From assembly GCF_000498755.1 (NCBI RefSeq), contig NZ_AXUS01000012.1, positions 31,060 through 95,059 on the forward strand: 64,000 bases of DNA, read 5' to 3'. The translations under genes and the position numbers were made by a program. The notes beneath the pieces are model-generated. The model had not been told where the DNA came from. It made no database searches and saw only the letters and a program-made list of their open reading frames with translations. Below, piece by piece: positions 1 through 7,804 of this stretch. The DNA comes from Clostridioides mangenotii TR (GTDB lineage Bacteria > Bacillota > Clostridia > Peptostreptococcales > Peptostreptococcaceae). Numbering within the stretch: position 1 is the first letter of the stretch; every line of letters starts with the position of its first letter.

Positions 1-2
1 AG

Positions 3-128
3 AATATCCACTTAGGCCCAACACTACCAGCATTTTTATCACCAAATGTAGCTAAAGTTTTAGTTGAAAACTTTGGAATAGCTGGAATAACTAACGTGGA
101 AGATGATTTAAAGATTTTTTTAGACTAA
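3..128 (+). CDS. hcp: Hydroxylamine reductase / hybrid-cluster protein, C-terminal end (partial)
   Basis: The window opens inside this gene. The 41 residues present include [20 protein letters not shown] and end in LKIFLD before a TAA stop. This is the conserved C-terminus of hybrid-cluster proteins (Hcp), cytoplasmic Fe-S/Fe-S-O enzymes of anaerobes linked to hydroxylamine and NO detoxification. The cluster-binding cysteines lie mostly outside the window. No clear terminator follows; the next element is a riboswitch for the downstream gene. Confidence 0.85.
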   Translation, partial: NIHLGPTLPAFLSPNVAKVLVENFGIAGITNVEDDLKIFLD

Positions 129-254
129 GCTAATTTGTAAATGTAATAATTATTAAAATACTGAAAAACTCTAAAAATATTTACAATCTTGATATGTTAT
201 GCTACAATTACTTACAACAAATAAAATTTAATAGGAATTACCTCGTCTAATGAA

Positions 255-434
255 AAGATTGAGGTAGAGGTCGCATTTACTAAGATTAATATTGAATAGG
301 TCGGAAGCCAGTGAAGCAATATAAAAGGAGTAAGTGCCGAAGTGCTAGTGTCCAAAGCTAGTGCTGGGGCTGTATTTAATAAGTACAGTACTGTCATCAA
401 AATTATCCTGAATTTTGATGGAGAGCTATCTTAA
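255..434 (+). ncRNA. Lysine riboswitch (L-box)
   Basis: The conserved L-box blocks appear in the right order: GAGGTAGAGGTCGC near 261-274, GTGCCGAAGTGC near 332, GCTGGGGCTG near 363, CTGTCATC near 391 and GGAGAGCTATCTT near 420-432. The first and last blocks pair as the closing helix. It is followed by an intrinsic terminator and then by the permease gene at 587, so it should switch off that operon when lysine is plentiful. The match to the known aptamer is from memory of the B. subtilis lysC leader. An open frame of 62 codons on the opposite strand is only a shadow of this RNA. Confidence 0.92.
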
Positions 435-478
435 ATAAGATAAAAGGAAGATGTAGGTATGTTGTATTTAGCACATTC

Positions 479-509
479 AGCTCAACATGTATTCATGTTG
501 AGCTTTTTT
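479..509 (+). terminator. Intrinsic terminator of the lysine riboswitch
   Basis: A perfect 11-bp stem, AGCTCAACATG / CATGTTGAGCT with a 4-base loop, is followed by a run of seven T. It lies about 45 bases after the aptamer and 77 bases before the permease start, as expected for lysine-induced transcription termination. Confidence 0.9.
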
Positions 510-586
510 ACATCCATACAAACTAGGATAGAAAAAGGGAAAGCGATAATCAAATATTTTAACTTAAAAAGTGGGGAGATTTAAAA

Positions 587-1978
587 ATGAGTAGTTTAAA
601 AAAGAAAAAGTTTACTATGCCTCAGACGCTTACTATAATATTTTTACTAATAATAGTAATGGCAGTTCTTACTTGGATAGTACCAAGTGGAAGTTTTGAA
701 AGAGTAGATATAGAAGGAAGAGCGGTTGTTGTAGCTGGAACTTATGAAAAAGTATCATCAAATCCACAAGGAGTTACTGAAGTATTTACAGCACCTATAA
801 ATGGTTTTATAGATGCTGCTGAAGTAGTTGGATTTGTTTTAATAGTTGGAGGAGCTTTTGGTATAGTTAATAAAACAGGAGCCATAGAAGCCATCATAGC
901 TCATACTGTAAATAAAATGAAGAAATCTCAATTTTTAATAATACCTATATCAATGATTTTATTTGGACTAGGTGGAACAACATTTGGAATGAGTGAAGAA
1001 ACACTGCCTTTTTATATGATATTTATTCCACTTATGACTAGCATGGGATATGATTCATTAACAGCAGTGGCAACAGTGTTTATAGGAGCAACAGCTGGAT
1101 TTGGAGCAGCTACTACGAATCCTTTCTCTGTAGGAATAGCACAAGCGCTTTCACAGATAGCACCAGGTTCTGGAATAGAGTATAGGGTTGTAATGTTTAT
1201 AATATATATGGCTATATGTATAGGATTTGTTATGATGTATGCTAATAAAGTTAAAAAAGATCCTACAAAGTCTTTAGTACAGGATATATCACTTAATCAA
1301 GAAGCTATAGCTAATAGTGATACAAACATAAAAGAGTTTACAAAAATAGAAGCTATGGTAATAGCTATATTCACATTAGGCATGGGGATTATGGTATATG
1401 GAGTTTTAAAACAAGGATGGTACATAAGTGAAATTGCAATGATATTTACAGCTATAGGTGTTATATCAGGAATAGCATCAGGGCTTAAACAAGATGAAAT
1501 AGTTAATTCATTTATAAGTGGATCAAAAGATTTAATTTCAGCAGGATTATGTATAGCATTTGCACGTGGTATAGTAATAATAGCAGAAAATGGATATATA
1601 ATAGATACAATCTTAAATTCTGCAGCAAATGTATTAAATGGATTACCAAAAGCTATATTTATAAATTTAACTTTCTTAATAGAAGGTTTAATAGCATTTT
1701 TAATACCGTCAGCATCAGGACTTGCATCACTTACAATACCTGTACTTGCACCACTGGGAGATTTAGTAGATGTATCTAGACAAATGATAGTTACAGCTTA
1801 TCAATTTGGTATAGGTGTAACTAACTTAATTACACCTACATCAGGTGTTTTAATGGGAGCACTAGCACTAGCTAATATTCCTTGGTCAAAGTGGGTTAGA
1901 TTCGTAATTCCTTTAATTATAGTATTAGTAATTACTACCATGGTATTTTTAACAACAGGCTTATATATAGGGTTCTAA
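587..1978 (+). CDS. YfcC/DcuC-type membrane permease under lysine riboswitch control
   Basis: This 463-residue polytopic membrane protein has about twelve hydrophobic segments. The N-terminus (FTMPQTLTIIFLLIIVMAVL, then TWIVPSGSFER) and the segment GATAGFGAATTNPFSVGIAQ are typical of the YfcC family, part of the C4-dicarboxylate/basic amino acid carrier group. The start is set by GGGGAG 9 bases upstream. It follows a lysine riboswitch and precedes an M20 peptidase by 15 bases. The inferred substrate is lysine or a lysine-containing or acylated compound that the peptidase cleaves. The family is clear; the substrate is inferred from regulation only. Confidence 0.85.
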   Translation: MSSLKKKKFTMPQTLTIIFLLIIVMAVLTWIVPSGSFERVDIEGRAVVVAGTYEKVSSNPQGVTEVFTAPINGFIDAAEVVGFVLIVGGAFGIVNKTGAIEAIIAHTVNKMKKSQFLIIPISMILFGLGGTTFGMSEETLPFYMIFIPLMTSMGYDSLTAVATVFIGATAGFGAATTNPFSVGIAQALSQIAPGSGIEYRVVMFIIYMAICIGFVMMYANKVKKDPTKSLVQDISLNQEAIANSDTNIKEFTKIEAMVIAIFTLGMGIMVYGVLKQGWYISEIAMIFTAIGVISGIASGLKQDEIVNSFISGSKDLISAGLCIAFARGIVIIAENGYIIDTILNSAANVLNGLPKAIFINLTFLIEGLIAFLIPSASGLASLTIPVLAPLGDLVDVSRQMIVTAYQFGIGVTNLITPTSGVLMGALALANIPWSKWVRFVIPLIIVLVITTMVFLTTGLYIGF

Positions 1979-1993
1979 TATAGGAGGTAAATT

Positions 1994-3196
1994 ATGATAG
2001 AAAGTATAAAGAAAAGATCTTATGAGATAGAGAATGAACTGGGAAAAGAAATTGAAGAAGTATGTGATTTTATATTTAATAATCCAGAAATAGGAGAAGA
2101 AGAATACATATCATCTAAATACTTAGTCGATAAAATGATGGAATATGGATTTGATACAACTTATCCATACTGCAATATAGAAACTGCTTTTAGAGCAGAA
2201 CTAGGAGATAATGATGGTCCTACTATCGCATTTTTAGCAGAGTATGATGCATTACCTGGATATGGAGAAAATAATGAACCAGCTCATGCTTGTGGGCATA
2301 ACTGGATTGCGGCATCGACATTAGGGGCTTGTATAGTATTAAGTAAGTTAAAAGAAAATTTTAAAGGGAAAATTGTATTAATAGGAACACCAGCTGAAGA
2401 AACAACAGGAGGAAAATGTGATTTAGTTAAAGCAGAGGCTTTTGATGATATTGATGTATGTTATCAGATGCATATAGAAGCTTTTAATAATATAAAATGC
2501 AAGGCTTTGGCAATAGATTCAATAGAGTTTAGTTTTGAAGGAGTAGCAGCACATGCAGCTAGTCACCCTCATATGGGAGTTAATGCATTAGATGCTGTAC
2601 AACTTACCTTTGCAGGAATAAATGCACTAAGACAACATGTGAAATCAGATGTTAGAATACATGGGATAGTTTCAAATGGAGGAGAAGCTCCAAATATAGT
2701 TCCAGAAAAGGCGTCTTGTAAGTTTTACATAAGAGCTAGTGAAAGAAGTTATTTAGATGAAGTAACTAAAAAGGTTATAAATTGTGCAAAAGGTGCAGAG
2801 TTAATGACAGGTGCTAAGCTTTCCTATAGATATTTTGAAAATTCTTTTGACAATATAGTAAACAACAAGATGCTTCAAGATATAACAAAGAACAATTTAA
2901 TTGAGGTAGGTATAACGGATATATTAGAAGGAAAAGATGGTCCAGTAGGCTCTACAGATATAGGCAATGTAAGTCAAGTTTGTCCTACTATGTATACAGA
3001 AATAGCTTTAGATATAAATCCAATGGTATATGTTCATGAAAAAGAGTTTTTAAATCATGCAAATTCTAAGGAAGCTTATGAAAAACTTCACAAATCAGTA
3101 AAGGCAATGGTTGGATGTGCATTAGAAATTTATTTGAAAGATGGACTACTTGATGAGATTAAGAAAAATCACTTAAATAAAGCTGATTTAAAATAA
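1994..3196 (+). CDS. M20 family amidohydrolase/peptidase (AbgB-like)
   Basis: A 400-residue zinc-dependent M20D hydrolase. Metal-site motifs are visible: AHACGHNW near residue 96, PAEETTGGK near residue 133 and VYVHEKEF near residue 357. The Asn after CGH resembles the AbgB (aminobenzoyl-glutamate hydrolase) branch rather than classical hippurate hydrolases, which have Asp there. The ribosome site AGGAGG lies 7 bases upstream, and the gene is co-transcribed with the permease, so the lysine riboswitch should control it too. It probably hydrolyses an amide or dipeptide imported by the permease. The exact substrate is unknown. Confidence 0.85.
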   Translation: MIESIKKRSYEIENELGKEIEEVCDFIFNNPEIGEEEYISSKYLVDKMMEYGFDTTYPYCNIETAFRAELGDNDGPTIAFLAEYDALPGYGENNEPAHACGHNWIAASTLGACIVLSKLKENFKGKIVLIGTPAEETTGGKCDLVKAEAFDDIDVCYQMHIEAFNNIKCKALAIDSIEFSFEGVAAHAASHPHMGVNALDAVQLTFAGINALRQHVKSDVRIHGIVSNGGEAPNIVPEKASCKFYIRASERSYLDEVTKKVINCAKGAELMTGAKLSYRYFENSFDNIVNNKMLQDITKNNLIEVGITDILEGKDGPVGSTDIGNVSQVCPTMYTEIALDINPMVYVHEKEFLNHANSKEAYEKLHKSVKAMVGCALEIYLKDGLLDEIKKNHLNKADLK

Positions 3197-3200
3197 TAGA

Positions 3201-3242
3201 ACAAAAAAGGTATTACCGAAAAATTGGTAATACCTTTTTTGT
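3201..3242. terminator. Bidirectional terminator
   Basis: The stem AAAAAAGGTATTACC / GGTAATACCTTTTTT with an 8-base loop lies between two convergent genes (M20 peptidase on + and nhaA on -), so it can serve both. Confidence 0.9.
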
Positions 3243-3311
3243 TCTATCATTTTAGAGTTAGTTTTATATATAATATATATTCGTATATTCTTCTGTATAG
3301 CGTAAAGCTTT

Positions 3312-4481
3312 TTACTGAATCCTAAATACTTTTAAGTAAATACTATAAAGATAGATGCAAACTGCTGTAGACATTACAGATATAATTGAAGCTACTAGAA
3401 TAGATAGCTTCGCAATATCTACCAAAACTAAGTCATGTATAAAAGCGATCTCCGTTACAAATATAGACATAGTGAAACCAATACCTGCCAATAAAGATAC
3501 TATAAACAAAGACACCCAACTAGTATTTTTAGGCTTTTCAGTAATATGAAGCAAACTTCCTATATATGTAAATAGGATTATTCCAAGAGGCTTTCCAACA
3601 CACAATCCTATAATAATACCTAAAATTAACGGATATGAGCTAGAGATATCTATGTTATATACTAATACTATTCCAGTGTTGGCAAACGCGAATAACGGAA
3701 CTATGAACAAATTATTAATAGGAGTTAAAATTTTCAGGAGTCTGTCTAATGTACTTATTTTGCTATGTCCAGATGATGGAATAGATATTGCTAATAAAAC
3801 ACCACTAATGGTAGAGTGTATACCACTTAGATGGATAAAGTACCAAAGACATAACCCTGCAATAAGATAGTATAAGATACTTTGTACATTAAATATTTTA
3901 TTTGCTATTATAAGTAAAAAAAATATAATAAGTGCAATTATTAAAAAAGGTAATTTTATATTCAGAGAATAAATTACTCCAATGCATATTATTGATATTA
4001 AATCATCGACAACCGCCAATGATAGTAAAAATACACTAAGTTTAGGATCTAGTTTATTTTTGAATATATAAAATACGCCTACTGCAAAAGCTATATCAGT
4101 GGATACTGGTATGCATATTCCACTTAAATAAGAAGTATTTCTATTGAATATAAAATATATTATTGCAGGTAAAACCACACCGCCTATTGCAGCAATTATA
4201 GGGAAAGATGCCTTTTTAAGAGTAGATAGATTCCCATGAAGTACTTCGCGTTTAATCTCAAGACCTGCAACTAAAAAAAATATTGACATTAAAAAATCAT
4301 TTATAAACATATGTAATGAGAAATCGTTGACTATGTATACATCGTTAAATATATTATGATAAATTTTACTAAATGGGCTATTGCAAATGATAATAGCTGA
4401 TATTGTAGCAAAAATAAGCATTATACTTGTTATTAATTCTATTTGAAAATTCTTCTTTTTATATGTTTTAATAAATCCCAA
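3312..4481 (-). CDS. nhaA: Na+/H+ antiporter NhaA
   Basis: A 389-residue membrane antiporter that exports sodium in exchange for protons. Family motifs are clear: FFLVAGLEIKREVLHG near residues 68-83, PVSTDIAFAVGV with T128-D129, and the transport aspartate pair D159-D160 in SLAVVDDL. Length agrees with E. coli NhaA (388). Translation starts at the ATG at 4481. It stands alone, convergent with the lysine-regulated operon. No sodium-responsive element is recognised upstream. Confidence 0.95.
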   Translation of the reverse strand: MGFIKTYKKKNFQIELITSIMLIFATISAIIICNSPFSKIYHNIFNDVYIVNDFSLHMFINDFLMSIFFLVAGLEIKREVLHGNLSTLKKASFPIIAAIGGVVLPAIIYFIFNRNTSYLSGICIPVSTDIAFAVGVFYIFKNKLDPKLSVFLLSLAVVDDLISIICIGVIYSLNIKLPFLIIALIIFFLLIIANKIFNVQSILYYLIAGLCLWYFIHLSGIHSTISGVLLAISIPSSGHSKISTLDRLLKILTPINNLFIVPLFAFANTGIVLVYNIDISSSYPLILGIIIGLCVGKPLGIILFTYIGSLLHITEKPKNTSWVSLFIVSLLAGIGFTMSIFVTEIAFIHDLVLVDIAKLSILVASIISVMSTAVCIYLYSIYLKVFRIQ

Positions 4482-4599
4482 TCAATCACCAACTAACTTT
4501 CAAAATTAAGTTAATAAAATCTAATTATGCTAAAAATAAAATATTACCTATGAATAATACTATGATAGGACTAATAGGTTTAATCATAAAAAATAAAAA

Positions 4600-4943
4600 G
4601 ATTATATAGAGTGTATGAGTTTACTTAGACACTTTAAATGGATTGTAGCAATCGGATGACCTTTGAAAAAATATTTAGTTTCACAACAACTAACTTATAA
4701 TCAAAGGAGGAGTTTGGGTTAATATTCTAGCATATTTAAAGAAAATAAAAATTTTAAAAAATTGTAAGAGGAAGTTTGTCTATATGAAATTAAGCTTAAG
4801 GAGCGGTGATACCCTAGATATCTTATGAAATAAGGTAGAAAAGATAGTAAATTATTTATATAATAGTGGATTTGATTTCGTCAATTTGTATCCACTATTG
4901 ATATCCATGAAAATACATTGACAATTTTATCAATGTATTTTTT
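4600..4943 (+). ncRNA. Candidate structured leader or small RNA of unknown class
   Basis: The 586-base gap between nhaA and the L,D-transpeptidase is unusually long. It holds a pairing pair CCTTTGA (near 4660) / TCAAAGG (near 4701), a stem AATAGTGGAT / ATCCACTATT (about 4862-4899), and then a good terminator on the + strand. A 14-codon frame with an AGGAAG site (4784-4828, MKLSLRSGDTLDIL) lies inside it. I could not match it to a known riboswitch. It could be a terminated small RNA or an attenuated leader of the transpeptidase. Confidence 0.35.
4911..4943 (+). terminator. Intrinsic terminator before the L,D-transpeptidase gene
   Basis: The 10-bp stem AATACATTGA / TCAATGTATT is followed by six T, read on the + strand. 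It lies 125 bases upstream of the next gene start, so it ends an upstream transcript or attenuates the downstream gene. Confidence 0.75.
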
Positions 4944-5067
4944 AGTATCAAAGATATATTTTATAAGATAATTATATCAAATTGTATGAGCTAGTCTTTA
5001 GTATAATAGTGCTAAATATAGAAAAAGACTCATAGGATATAATAAAAAGTAAATTTAGAGGTGAAGT

Positions 5068-5910
5068 ATGAAAAAATATAAAAGACAACAACAAAATTCA
5101 TATAAGTATACCTTAGCTAATACTAATCTAAGAGAAGAAAAATCCACTTCTTCAAATGTAATCACTGTAATACCGGCTGGGTCTAAGGTTCAAGTTATCG
5201 AAGCTGAAGAAGATTGGTATGAAGTATCATATAATGGACAGAGAGGGTATGTATATAGTGATTATTTATCCAAAACAAAATATACATGGACAGATGTTAC
5301 TCTAAGGTCTTATCCATCTGCTGAATCAAATCCAGTAACTATAATTCCTCCAAAATCTATAGTACAAGTTTTATCTGTAAATGGAGACTGGAGTCGTGCT
5401 ATGTATGATGATCAAGAAGGATATATATTTAGTTATTTCCTTTCTGATGATGGAAATCCACCTGAAGAATATGATTTTAATTACTTTTACACGGATATGA
5501 CAAAGTTTGTAAATGATAATGAAATTAAAAGCCCCACTACAAATTTAATTACAACAGATTTAGAAAATAAAATTACTTATATATTTGAAAAGAACCAAGA
5601 TGGTTTATGGAATTTACTGTATAAGTGGCTATGTACAATAGGAAAACCTAGTACACCAACTATTAAGGGCACTTTTTATGTTAGCGGTAGAAAACCTTAC
5701 TTTGGCTCTGATACTTATAGAGTAAAATACGCTACTAGAATTCGAGGTAGCTACTACTATCATTCAATTTTATTTAATCCAGCAGGAACTGAAATAATTG
5801 ATGATAGACTTGGAATGGCCTTGAGCCATGGATGTATTCGATTAGCTGTAGAAAATGCTCATTGGATTTACGATAATGTATTAGATAAAACTACTATAAT
5901 TATAAACTAA
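5068..5910 (+). CDS. SH3-domain L,D-transpeptidase (YkuD fold)
   Basis: A 280-residue protein with two bacterial SH3 repeats (about residues 15-66 and 72-126; first repeat starts YTLANTNLREE) and a C-terminal YkuD transpeptidase domain (about 150-280). The active-site motif SHGCIRL covers 253-259, with catalytic Cys256. Such enzymes form 3-3 cross-links in peptidoglycan. No signal peptide or membrane anchor is visible: the N-terminus is MKKYKRQQQNSYKY. This resembles B. subtilis YkuD, which also lacks one and is spore-associated, so a sporulation role is possible but inferred. A TATAAT-like box sits at 5002-5007 and GAGGTGAAG precedes the ATG. Confidence 0.9.
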   Translation: MKKYKRQQQNSYKYTLANTNLREEKSTSSNVITVIPAGSKVQVIEAEEDWYEVSYNGQRGYVYSDYLSKTKYTWTDVTLRSYPSAESNPVTIIPPKSIVQVLSVNGDWSRAMYDDQEGYIFSYFLSDDGNPPEEYDFNYFYTDMTKFVNDNEIKSPTTNLITTDLENKITYIFEKNQDGLWNLLYKWLCTIGKPSTPTIKGTFYVSGRKPYFGSDTYRVKYATRIRGSYYYHSILFNPAGTEIIDDRLGMALSHGCIRLAVENAHWIYDNVLDKTTIIIN

Positions 5911-5922
5911 TTTAACATATAG

Positions 5923-5956
5923 GCTCTGTTAGGTAATTGTCTAACAGAGCTATATT
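5923..5956 (+). terminator. Terminator after the L,D-transpeptidase gene
   Basis: The 10-bp stem GCTCTGTTAG / CTAACAGAGC has an 8-base loop and an AT-rich, T-containing tail. Confidence 0.7.
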
Positions 5957-6060
5957 TAGATTTTAAATAATAATGTTGCCTTAGTAAAAAGAGGCAAAAA
6001 TGAGGTTATAATATTCGCCTTTATATTTATCAACTAGCGGAGAGTTAGTTAAAAAGTTAT

Positions 6061-6106
6061 AAAAAATAGACCTTCATCTAATAAGTAGAAGAGGGTCTAT
6101 TTTTTC
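6061..6106. terminator. Bidirectional terminator-like hairpin
   Basis: AAAAAATAGACC pairs with GGTCTATTTTTT around an imperfect inner stem. It sits in the 385-base gap between the convergent transpeptidase and HxlR genes. The rest of that gap (5957-6060, 6107-6295) shows no gene. Confidence 0.75.
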
Positions 6107-6295
6107 GTTTAAATACTTATTTAATTTATTACCATTACAAATTTATTTTCTTTTATAACCTTAGTATAGGTAATCATAGTAACATTATATCACTTTAACC
6201 ATTAAGTTTGTTCTAATTTATGAGGCATATACTTTTTATACATAGTCTATAAAGACAACAAAGAAATATCTATTTACTTCGTCAAGCAATCACTT

Positions 6296-6625
6296 TTAGT
6301 CACCTGATATAGTATTTTTTATATGAGCCGTTCCCCAATGATTCATTGCATCTAAGACTGGTTTAAGTGTCTGACCAAGTTCCGTAAGTGAATAATCAAC
6401 TCTTGGTGGAACCTCAGCGTAAACTTTTCTGCTAACAAGCCCATCGGCTTCCATTTGACGAAGCTGTTGTGTAAGCATCTTTTGACTTATATCTTTAATT
6501 CCCCTGTTAAGTTCATTGAATCTTTGTGTACCGTTGTCCATTAGATTTCTAAGAATTAACACTTTCCATTTGTGACCAATCAAATTTACTGTATGTTCAA
6601 TAGGGCATGATTTATTACATGACAT
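6296..6625 (-). CDS. HxlR family transcriptional regulator
   Basis: A winged-helix regulator of 109 residues from the preferred start MSCNKSCPIEHTVNLIGHKW. That ATG (6623-6625) has AAGGAGATAATAAA in front, while an upstream in-frame start would add 18 residues over the promoter. Core motifs typical of HxlR are HKWKVLILRNL, RFNELNRGIKDISQKMLTQQ and PPRVDYSLTELG. N-terminal cysteines (residues 3 and 7) are common in members that sense electrophiles or oxidants. It is divergent from a cupin and a VOC gene, its probable targets. Confidence 0.88.
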   Translation of the reverse strand: MSCNKSCPIEHTVNLIGHKWKVLILRNLMDNGTQRFNELNRGIKDISQKMLTQQLRQMEADGLVSRKVYAEVPPRVDYSLTELGQTLKPVLDAMNHWGTAHIKNTISGD

Positions 6626-6653
6626 TTTATTATCTCCTTTAGTTATTATACAA

Positions 6654-6710
6654 TACTTACTTTTTGGTAAGTATATCACAAAAAGGTGCCTACTTGCAAT
6701 AAGTAAGTAT
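6654..6710. promoter_or_regulatory. Inverted repeats, probable HxlR operator
   Basis: Two related palindromes lie just upstream of the HxlR gene: TACTTAC-N6-GTAAGTA at 6654-6673 and TACTT-N5-AAGTA at 6691-6705, continuing into AGTAAGTA. HxlR-type regulators bind such TACTT/AAGTA palindromes between divergent genes, so autoregulation and control of the cupin gene are likely. Confidence 0.6.
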
Positions 6711-6816
6711 GGGATTTATAATTTGATTATGTCGTAGAATTAAGTTGTAATTAACTAGTTACGTTGAATATCAACTACAATTTTAAACATAATATTTAAA
6801 AGGGAGAAATATTAAT

Positions 6817-7131
6817 ATGAATAAAATTAATATAGGTGATTTACTTGATTTTAATTCCGAAAAAAGTGTACGTAAGGCTATCTTTAAAGAAGGGCAGCTT
6901 GATGTGGGACTTCTACTTTACGAACCTGGCCAAACGACAACAGATCATAAGCATTCTAATATTGATGAGGTTTTTTATGTCATTTCAGGTGAAGGGACTA
7001 TAACAATAAATAACGAGGAATTTGTATTAAGTGAGAAAGATATTATTTTATCTCCCAAGGGAGAGACTCATGGATTTTGTAACACGAGCTCATCTAATTG
7101 GGTTGTATTGCAAATTAAGATAACAAGTTAA
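6817..7131 (+). CDS. Small cupin-domain protein
   Basis: A 104-residue single-domain cupin. The first cupin motif runs from PGQTTTDHKHSNIDEVFYVI (about residues 37-56) with metal ligands His43, His45 and Glu50. The second is around PKGETHGFCN, with His84. Start supported by AAAGGGAGAAAT upstream. It may bind a metal and a small ligand; the function is unknown. It precedes a VOC-fold gene by 65 bases and is divergent from an HxlR regulator, which suggests a stress or detoxification pair. Confidence 0.85.
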   Translation: MNKINIGDLLDFNSEKSVRKAIFKEGQLDVGLLLYEPGQTTTDHKHSNIDEVFYVISGEGTITINNEEFVLSEKDIILSPKGETHGFCNTSSSNWVVLQIKITS

Positions 7132-7196
7132 GTCAATATTAGCTTGTGTAATTTAAAATTTAATGAAGTAATTAATTATAGAATGGATGTGTTTAA

Positions 7197-7577
7197 ATGT
7201 TTAAACGAATAGACCATGTTGCATTTGCTGTAAAGGATAGACAAAAATCAATTGATTTTTATGAGAAACATTTTGGATTTAGGAAGTATTTTGAGCACGA
7301 TGTTCCGGATATGCCTGAAATTGATAAAGTAGTTTATCTTAAATTAGGAGATACTGTTCTAGAATTTGAGCATTGGACTGAAGAAAAGAAAAAAAGTGGA
7401 TTTCATTTTTGCCTTATAAGCGATGATTTCGATACCGATTACCAAAAACTTAAAAATGCAGGTGTCCCGATTGTGATCGAACCACATATTCCTAGCCCAA
7501 GGGTACCAGGAGAAATTGGCTGGAAAAGAGTTATTTTCAAAGGACTTGATAACGAATTGATTGAAATTAGAGGATAA
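7197..7577 (+). CDS. VOC-fold (glyoxalase/dioxygenase superfamily) protein
   Basis: A 126-residue protein with paired beta-alpha-beta-beta-beta modules. The start MFKRIDHVAFAVKDRQKSID gives the first metal His (His7), and ends in WKRVIFKGLDNELIEIRG, where Glu123 is the usual last metal ligand. This matches the lactoylglutathione lyase/glyoxalase I-like family. The true substrate is uncertain; methylglyoxal detoxification or resistance to a thiol-reactive compound are options. No strong ribosome site is visible (GGATGTGTTTAA before the ATG), so translation may depend on the cupin mRNA. Confidence 0.85.
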   Translation: MFKRIDHVAFAVKDRQKSIDFYEKHFGFRKYFEHDVPDMPEIDKVVYLKLGDTVLEFEHWTEEKKKSGFHFCLISDDFDTDYQKLKNAGVPIVIEPHIPSPRVPGEIGWKRVIFKGLDNELIEIRG

Positions 7578-7601
7578 TTTAAGCATAGAAAACTAATGTA
7601 G

Positions 7602-7633
7602 AAAAAAGGGAAGCTTGATTGCTCCCTTTTTTA
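7602..7633 (+). terminator. Terminator after the cupin-VOC pair
   Basis: AAAAAAGGGAAGC pairs imperfectly with GCTCCCTTTTTT, giving a hairpin with a T run. Confidence 0.8.
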
Positions 7634-7804
7634 TGTGAAAAGTCAATGGTTTTATTAAAATTATAAATGTCATAAGAAGAAGGATTTTAAGTGAATTTGA
7701 AGAATTATATTACTTATATTTAGGTACAGTTAAAGATCTATTTTTAATATATATAATATAACTTACTTATAACATAAAAATATAAAATAAAGGAGATAGT
7801 TTAT

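Noticed and set aside
212..400. A 62-codon frame on the minus strand in the hcp-permease gap
   Set aside because: It lies exactly over the lysine riboswitch and has no ribosome site; it is a shadow.
4784..4828. A 14-codon open frame (MKLSLRSGDTLDIL) with AGGAAG upstream as a leader peptide gene
   Set aside because: Short frames with such sites arise by chance in AT-rich DNA, and there is no regulatory codon run or conservation evidence.
4600..4943. c-di-AMP (ydaO), c-di-GMP or T-box riboswitch before the L,D-transpeptidase
   Set aside because: The conserved blocks of these classes (for example GCTAACC of ydaO or GGTGG-ACCGCG of T-boxes) are missing; only stems and a terminator are seen, so it is left as unclassified.
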